This document shows positions 59,041-64,000 of a stretch of 64,000 bases of DNA, piece by piece; position 1 is the stretch's first letter; each line of letters starts with the position of its first letter. Below the pieces are notes generated by a model. It did not search any database. It had not been told where the DNA came from and saw only the letters and a list, made by a program, of their open reading frames with translations. The stretch is from contig NZ_JAAFZU010000001.1 of NCBI RefSeq assembly GCF_018263905.1, positions 236,228 to 300,227 of the forward strand, written 5' to 3'. A program made the position numbers and the translations under genes. Origin of the DNA: Loktanella sp. SALINAS62 (GTDB taxonomy: Bacteria; Pseudomonadota; Alphaproteobacteria; Rhodobacterales; Rhodobacteraceae).

Positions 59041-62000
59041 GTCGCGCGCCGCCGCAGACCGAACGTCGCAAGTCCGATCACGTAGATCAGCAGACAGACC
59101 AACGCCAACGCCACCAGATACGCGCCCAGCGCAGCACCGATGCTGTCGCCCAGGATTGGCATAACGTCCATCACGGCAGCCCAGCCGGTCCCGAACAGCA
59201 GGACCGGCAGGACCAGCCCCGAAAACAGCGCCACGGCGGCAACCGCGCCCAGCCCCGCCGGAAGCCACATCGCACGCCTGCGCCCGCGCAGTGCCCGGCG
59301 CGCTGCCGTCACCTGACGCGCAAAATCGGCCTGCATCGCGATCAGCGACGGCACCACCAGCAGGACAAGCACCATCCCAAAGCCCAGACCGTAGACCAGC
59401 GTCACCACGGTCGGTTTCAGAAACTCTGCCTGAATGGACCCTTCGTACAAGAGCGGCGACAGGCCCAGCACGGTGGTCAGCGTCGTCAGCAGCACCGGTC
59501 GCAGGCGGTTCGTCGCGCCGTCGATGATCGCCGGGACCAGTCCCCGGTCCTGTGCGTATTCGTCGATGGTCGTCACTAGCACGATGGAATCGTTGATGAT
59601 GATCCCCACCATGCCGATCATGCCGACCACCGTGAACAGGCTCATCGGGATGCCCCATGCGTTGTGGCCATAGATCGTGCCGACCAGACCAAAGGGGATG
59701 ATCGCCATGACAACCATAGGACGGGTCCAGCTGCCGAAAATCCAGGCAAGGCTTAGGTAAATGCCCGCCAGCACAAGGATCAGCGCGGTGCGGGCATCGT
59801 TCAGGAAATCCGCCTCTTGTTGCGACAGACCAGACAGTTGCGTCTGAATGCCAAAACGTTCCTGAATGTCAGGCAGGATCGTGTCGTTGATGATCTGGTT
59901 GATCTGTGCGGCGCGGTCAGGGTCGTCGTCGGCCAGATCACCGATCACCGACAACAGCGGAATTCCGTTTTCACGCTGCACCGTCGAAAATCCGGTGCGA
60001 CTGGTCACGCTGACCACATCGGCCAACGGGACATAGACGCCTGTATCGGTGCGCACCTGCATGCGTTCCAGAAAATCGGCCTCCAACTCTCCATCCGGCA
60101 GTTCGACACGGACGGTCGCGGACCGTACGCCATCCGGAAAACTGGCCGCTTCGATCCCGCCCAGACGGTCCCGCAGGGTCCGGCCAAGGGTGTCGATATT
60201 CAGCCCCAGCGCCTGCCCCTGCGGCGTCAGTTCCAGCGACAGTTCTTCCTTGTCATAGGGCAGCGTGTCTTCCAGTCCGCTGATTTCGGGGAATTGCGCC
60301 AGTTCGGATTTCAATGCCTCTGCCGCGTTTTTCAGGGTGATGGCGTCGGCCCCGAACATCTGCACGTCCAGACTGTCGCCGCCCGGCCCGCCGCCCCAGC
60401 GCCGGAAACTGACAGTTTCGGCGCGTGGATGCTGCACCACCGTTTCCTGCAACCGTTCGACAAAATCGGACGAGCTGAAGGGCCGGCTGTCGGCATCGGT
60501 CAGGCTGATGCTGACCGCGCCCAACTGATCGGGCTCTTTCTGATCCGCGCCGGAAATGCCGCGCCCCGCGTTGCCGCCGATTTCCGACACCACATAGGTC
60601 ACCGGATCGGCCCCGGTTTCGTCTTCAAACGATTGGGCGGTCGCCGCGACGGCGCGCTGCATTTCGCGCATCATTTCCACGGTATCGGCACGGGACGCAC
60701 CGGGCAGCATGGCAAAGTTACCCGTCACCTCGCCCTGTTCGGGGGACGAAAAGAACTGCCAGCGCACGTCGCCCCGAATGAACAGCGTCACTTGGGTCGC
60801 AAGGATCAGCACAACGGCGGCAATCACCGGATAGCGCGCGCGGATCACCAGCGCCATAAACGGGCGAAAGACGCGCAGGCTGAACCACGCAAAGCCACGG
60901 TTCACGAACCGGGACGGCGCATCGTACCATGCCTGCCCCTGATCTGCGCCGATTGAATGGCTCAGGTGATGCGGCAGGATCAGAAAACATTCCATCAGTG
61001 ACGCCAGCAGCACGACGATCACGGTGAATGGAATATCCGCGATCAGGTCGCCAAACCGCCCCCCCACGGCGACCAGCCCGAAAAAGGCGATGACGGTCGT
61101 CAATGTCGCGGAAAACACCGGGCTGAACATGCGCTTGGCGGCATTTTCCGCTGCAACCTTGGGCGGTTCACCCAACACGCGGGCGCGATAGTCGGCATGT
61201 TCGCCAACGACGATGGCATCGTCCACCACGATCCCCAAGGTCAGGATCAACGCGAACAGGCTGATCATGTTGATCGTCACACCTGTCACATACATCAGCG
61301 CAATCGCGGCAAACATCGCTGCCGGAATCCCCATGGCCACCCAAAAGGCTGTCCGCGCGTTCAGGAACAAGAACAGCAGGATCACAACCAGACCCAACCC
61401 CATCAGCCCGTTTTCAAACAGCAGGTCCAGCCGTCCGGTGATTTGTTCGGCACGCGCATTCACAAGGTCGATGGTCGTTCCCGCAGGCAGGGTTGCGGCC
61501 AGTTCGGCCGCGACCAGTTCCACGCTTTCCTGCAAACCGATGGCGTCGCCCGTGGCGGACCGCACGACGCTGATCTGCACCGCCGGATTGTCGCCCACGA
61601 AATAGGCGCGACCGCGATCAGCGCCTTCAACACGCACGTTCGCCACGTCACCTATGGTCAGTGTGGACCCGTCCGGATTCGACCGCAGGGTGATCGCGGC
61701 AATTTCTTCGGCGGACCGTTTGGCGATCCCGGTCCGCACCCGCGCCGCGCCGGAAACGTCACCTGCGGGGCTGCCTGTCGCTTCTTCGCGGATGCGGGCG
61801 GCAATGTCTGACAGGCCAATATCATGTTCGATCAGGCTGATCTGCGGCACTTCGATGATGGTCGATGGCGCAGCGATGCCGCGCACGGTGGCCTGTGTCA
61901 CGCCTTCTTCGAACAGGCGGATCACCATTTCGTCCGCAAACCGGCCAAGCTGGTCGACGCTGACCGGGCCGGTGATGACCACATCCGTCACACGGTCCGA

Positions 62001-62432
62001 CCAGCCACCGCGTCGTAATTCAGGTTCATCTGCGTTGTCGGGCAAGTTCGACGCGGCATCGACCGCCGCCTGCACATTTTCCGCCGCACGGTCGATGTCC
62101 GTGCCGGGGGCGAATTCCAGTTCTATTCGGGCGCGGCCTTCGGTGGAACGCGATTCGGACCCGGTCACGCCTTCGACGGCCAACAGCGTCGGTTCCAGCA
62201 CCTGCACGATGCCTTGGTCCACCGCTTCGGCCCCGGCACCGTCCCAGACGACGGTCACATCGATGCCGTCGACCACGACGTCAGGGAAATACTGGGCGCG
62301 CATGTTGGGCCATGCGAACAGACCGGCCCCGATCATCAGGAACAACAACAGGTTGGCGATGGTCCGGTGCCGGACGAAATACGACAGGATGCCGCCCGCG
62401 CCCGCCATCAGCCTGTCGCCCCCGCTGGCCAT
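59037..62432 (-). CDS. RND-family multidrug/metabolite efflux permease
   Basis: This 1131-residue inner membrane pump of the AcrB/MdtB-like family uses the proton gradient for export. It has twelve predicted helices with two large periplasmic loops. Conserved pieces are TIANLLLFLMIGAGLF at helix 1, the TM4 relay LTLGIVVDDAIVVGEHADY with its paired Asp, and GIIINDSIVLVTTIDEYAQDRG in the second half, as in AcrB. It is translationally coupled to the adaptor gene (TGATG). No outer membrane TolC-type gene is adjacent, so it probably shares one. Confidence 0.9.
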   Translation of the reverse strand: MASGGDRLMAGAGGILSYFVRHRTIANLLLFLMIGAGLFAWPNMRAQYFPDVVVDGIDVTVVWDGAGAEAVDQGIVQVLEPTLLAVEGVTGSESRSTEGRARIELEFAPGTDIDRAAENVQAAVDAASNLPDNADEPELRRGGWSDRVTDVVITGPVSVDQLGRFADEMVIRLFEEGVTQATVRGIAAPSTIIEVPQISLIEHDIGLSDIAARIREEATGSPAGDVSGAARVRTGIAKRSAEEIAAITLRSNPDGSTLTIGDVANVRVEGADRGRAYFVGDNPAVQISVVRSATGDAIGLQESVELVAAELAATLPAGTTIDLVNARAEQITGRLDLLFENGLMGLGLVVILLFLFLNARTAFWVAMGIPAAMFAAIALMYVTGVTINMISLFALILTLGIVVDDAIVVGEHADYRARVLGEPPKVAAENAAKRMFSPVFSATLTTVIAFFGLVAVGGRFGDLIADIPFTVIVVLLASLMECFLILPHHLSHSIGADQGQAWYDAPSRFVNRGFAWFSLRVFRPFMALVIRARYPVIAAVVLILATQVTLFIRGDVRWQFFSSPEQGEVTGNFAMLPGASRADTVEMMREMQRAVAATAQSFEDETGADPVTYVVSEIGGNAGRGISGADQKEPDQLGAVSISLTDADSRPFSSSDFVERLQETVVQHPRAETVSFRRWGGGPGGDSLDVQMFGADAITLKNAAEALKSELAQFPEISGLEDTLPYDKEELSLELTPQGQALGLNIDTLGRTLRDRLGGIEAASFPDGVRSATVRVELPDGELEADFLERMQVRTDTGVYVPLADVVSVTSRTGFSTVQRENGIPLLSVIGDLADDDPDRAAQINQIINDTILPDIQERFGIQTQLSGLSQQEADFLNDARTALILVLAGIYLSLAWIFGSWTRPMVVMAIIPFGLVGTIYGHNAWGIPMSLFTVVGMIGMVGIIINDSIVLVTTIDEYAQDRGLVPAIIDGATNRLRPVLLTTLTTVLGLSPLLYEGSIQAEFLKPTVVTLVYGLGFGMVLVLLVVPSLIAMQADFARQVTAARRALRGRRRAMWLPAGLGAVAAVALFSGLVLPVLLFGTGWAAVMDVMPILGDSIGAALGAYLVALALVCLLIYVIGLATFGLRRRAT

Positions 62433-63886
62433 CAGCTTCCCATCCGGCGTTCCAGATTTGCGACCGTTTCGGCAGGCACCTCTGGCTGGTCCAACTGGGC
62501 AAGGATGCGGGTCTTGACCGCATCGGACATCTGGCTGGTTTGCACAAAATCGCGCAGCCGGGCACGGCGGTCATCGTCCAGCGCCAACGACGGGTTCGGA
62601 TCACCCACAGCACCATCGGGCGACAACGGTCGCACACCGATCCCTGCCCCTAGCAATGGCGAGCGTTCGGTCACGATGCGCGCACCGTCCAGCATCTCCG
62701 CCGCAATGATCACATCGTCGCCCTGACGGCGCAGAATCTCTGTCTGGACGCTTTCCAGGCGATCGTCTGCCGTGACACGCAACACGGTGCCGTCGGCGGC
62801 AACGGCGGTGGCGGGCACCTGTGCCACATCATCCATCGGCGGTTCTTCGACGGCCACGGTCACGAAATCGCCGGGACGGAAAGCACGCCCGGCATCCAGT
62901 GTCGCAAACAACAGACGTCCGGTCTGGCCTTCACCCACAGCGCCGCCAACCCGGTCGATCCGGCCCGTCGCCGTCGCGGCGGCCCCATCACCGGCATCCA
63001 GCGTGACCCGCACCGGCAGTCCCGTCACCTGACCGTTTTCACCCAGCAGGCGCGCGAATTGGTTGGTGGAGACGCGAAACGACACGTCCAGCAGATCAGG
63101 GTCCAGCAGTGTGGCAACCTGTTCGTTGGCGGTCACACGCGCCCCCGGCGTCACCGTGACATCCGCCAGCACCCCGGCAAAAGGTGCGGTGACGGTCGTG
63201 TCTTCCAGCGTGCGGTCGGCTTCTGCCAAATCGATACGGACACGGTCCAGCGCGGTTCCGGCGGCGTCGATCCGTGCCTCTGCACTGGCCAGCGCCTGCC
63301 TGCGGGTCAGGACCGCGCCTTCTGCGCTGGACAGTGACAATTCGGCTTCTTCCAATGCCTGTTGCGTGCCGATCCCGCGGTCGGCCAGATCACGGGCCCG
63401 GTCCAGCGCGGTCTGACGCAATGCGACCTGCCGTTCGGCGGCCACCAGTTCGTCCTGTGCCAGCGTCAGGCCACGGTCGGCATCACGAACCTCTGCCTGT
63501 GCATCGCGTAATTGTGCGGCGACACGGTTGCGTGCGGCTTCTGCCGTAACCGGGTCGATCCGCAGCAACACGTCGCCCTGCGCCACCCGTCCGCCATCGA
63601 TCAATGCGTCGGACACGTCCAGCACGATCCCCCCGGCAGCGGGCCGCACCTGCAATGTCCGGCGGCTGCGCAATTCACCAAACGTCCGCAGGACAGGCGT
63701 AACGGTTCCCGCATCGACCGGGGTGACATTCACCGCAAAAATGCGTTCACGCTGTGGAAAGCTGCGCGGTTCTTCGTTCATGCGGGCCACGACGGCACCG
63801 CGCACGGAATTGACCGCGACCGCCAGCAAGGCAAATGTCACGGCCAGCAGGAACAGGCCCGTCAGGCTCCGCCGAAGAAAACGCAT
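62432..63886 (-). CDS. RND efflux periplasmic adaptor (membrane fusion protein)
   Basis: The 484-residue adaptor has an N-terminal anchor (about residues 5-28), a biotinyl-lipoyl-like part (VRPAAGGIVLDVSDALIDGGRVAQGDVLLRID), a coiled-coil hairpin of about 130 residues rich in Ala, Glu and Arg, then beta-barrel and membrane-proximal domains (TVTAPFAGVLADVTVTPGARV). This is the HlyD/AcrA type, linking the RND pump to an outer membrane channel. The start at 63886 is preceded by AAGGACC. It overlaps the pump gene by TGATG. Its regulator, if any, lies beyond the right edge. Confidence 0.88.
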   Translation of the reverse strand: MRFLRRSLTGLFLLAVTFALLAVAVNSVRGAVVARMNEEPRSFPQRERIFAVNVTPVDAGTVTPVLRTFGELRSRRTLQVRPAAGGIVLDVSDALIDGGRVAQGDVLLRIDPVTAEAARNRVAAQLRDAQAEVRDADRGLTLAQDELVAAERQVALRQTALDRARDLADRGIGTQQALEEAELSLSSAEGAVLTRRQALASAEARIDAAGTALDRVRIDLAEADRTLEDTTVTAPFAGVLADVTVTPGARVTANEQVATLLDPDLLDVSFRVSTNQFARLLGENGQVTGLPVRVTLDAGDGAAATATGRIDRVGGAVGEGQTGRLLFATLDAGRAFRPGDFVTVAVEEPPMDDVAQVPATAVAADGTVLRVTADDRLESVQTEILRRQGDDVIIAAEMLDGARIVTERSPLLGAGIGVRPLSPDGAVGDPNPSLALDDDRRARLRDFVQTSQMSDAVKTRILAQLDQPEVPAETVANLERRMGS

Positions 63887-64000
63887 AGAATGGTCCTTGT
63901 CAGCCTGCACCCGAACCTAAAGCGGATCAGGGTTTTTACCAGCGGCACGAGGTCACAGCAGCGTGCACGTCATTTGCGACGTTGATGTTCGTCCAAGCGC
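63887..64000. other. Upstream region of the RND adaptor gene, no gene seen
   Basis: The last 114 bp contain no open frame that I would call a gene. It presumably includes the promoter of the adaptor-pump operon; I could not point to a clear -35/-10 or operator. Confidence 0.3.

Noticed and set aside
1-64000. CRISPR arrays, insertion sequences, prophage, tRNA or rRNA genes
   Set aside because: No regular spaced repeats, transposase motifs, phage proteins, T-loop-type sequences or ribosomal RNA cores were seen in any gap.

Overview
The window reads as chromosome of an alphaproteobacterium of the Rhodobacterales, most likely the marine Roseobacter group. The DNA is visibly GC-rich, and genes are tightly packed with many ATGA and TGATG overlaps. 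Lineage markers include a malyl-CoA lyase of the ethylmalonyl-CoA pathway, HWE-type histidine kinases, a DUF4175 protein, the argH-lipoprotein-lysA order, and a CCCGGGGG-type intergenic palindrome. This placement comes from gene content and was not confirmed by a database search. I see no rRNA, tRNA, CRISPR array, transposase, phage gene or origin.

Region 1 (1-12192): the tail of an HWE histidine kinase and a response regulator, then a dense ten-gene minus-strand cluster running 12072 to 1079. It encodes a lipoprotein cytochrome c oxidase subunit II carrying heme c, a fused subunit I-III, a three-helix membrane protein, a CtaG-like assembly factor, a triheme cytochrome c, a small Tat-targeted formate dehydrogenase accessory protein, the three formate dehydrogenase subunits and a 49-residue membrane peptide. 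Nearly every junction overlaps. It looks like one formate-to-oxygen respiratory module and is the most interesting part of the window. The oxidase also lacks the usual K-channel lysine and the D-channel asparagines.

Region 2 (12193-22782): a metallophosphoesterase and a lipid-kinase-family gene; a GH32-like glycosidase; a xylose-type ABC importer (xylF-xylH-xylG) facing a ROK repressor across a 206 bp control region; an FG-GAP/UnbV protein coupled to the repressor; and a MauG-like diheme protein.

Region 3 (22783-30416): ion and stress functions. It holds chromate transporter ChrA, a Met/His-rich DUF305 protein, a SulP transporter with a universal stress protein, CidA/LrgB and CobO. A bluB gene here is broken by an apparent 1-nt deletion. 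Two gene-poor stretches (24807-25278 and 27662-28010) carry candidate regulatory structures.

Region 4 (30417-46375): a TPP-dependent decarboxylase-like enzyme, a VOC protein, a MaoC-type hydratase, an MnmC function apparently split into divergent oxidoreductase and methyltransferase genes, an EamA exporter, a PAS-HWE kinase, a lytic transglycosylase, dapA, a YcaQ/AlkX-like protein, smpB, sseA, an aromatic/aspartate aminotransferase, mcl1 and accA.

Region 5 (46376-64000): ftsE-ftsX coupled to plsC, a PPOX flavoprotein and a GNAT-like gene; a zinc-ribbon membrane protein; a DUF4175 protein with an odd 5' end; argH-lipoprotein-DUF2834-lysA; a TlpA thioredoxin; a YqgE protein; a DsbD N-terminal-domain protein; and an RND efflux pump with its adaptor. 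Beyond 63886 only upstream sequence remains.
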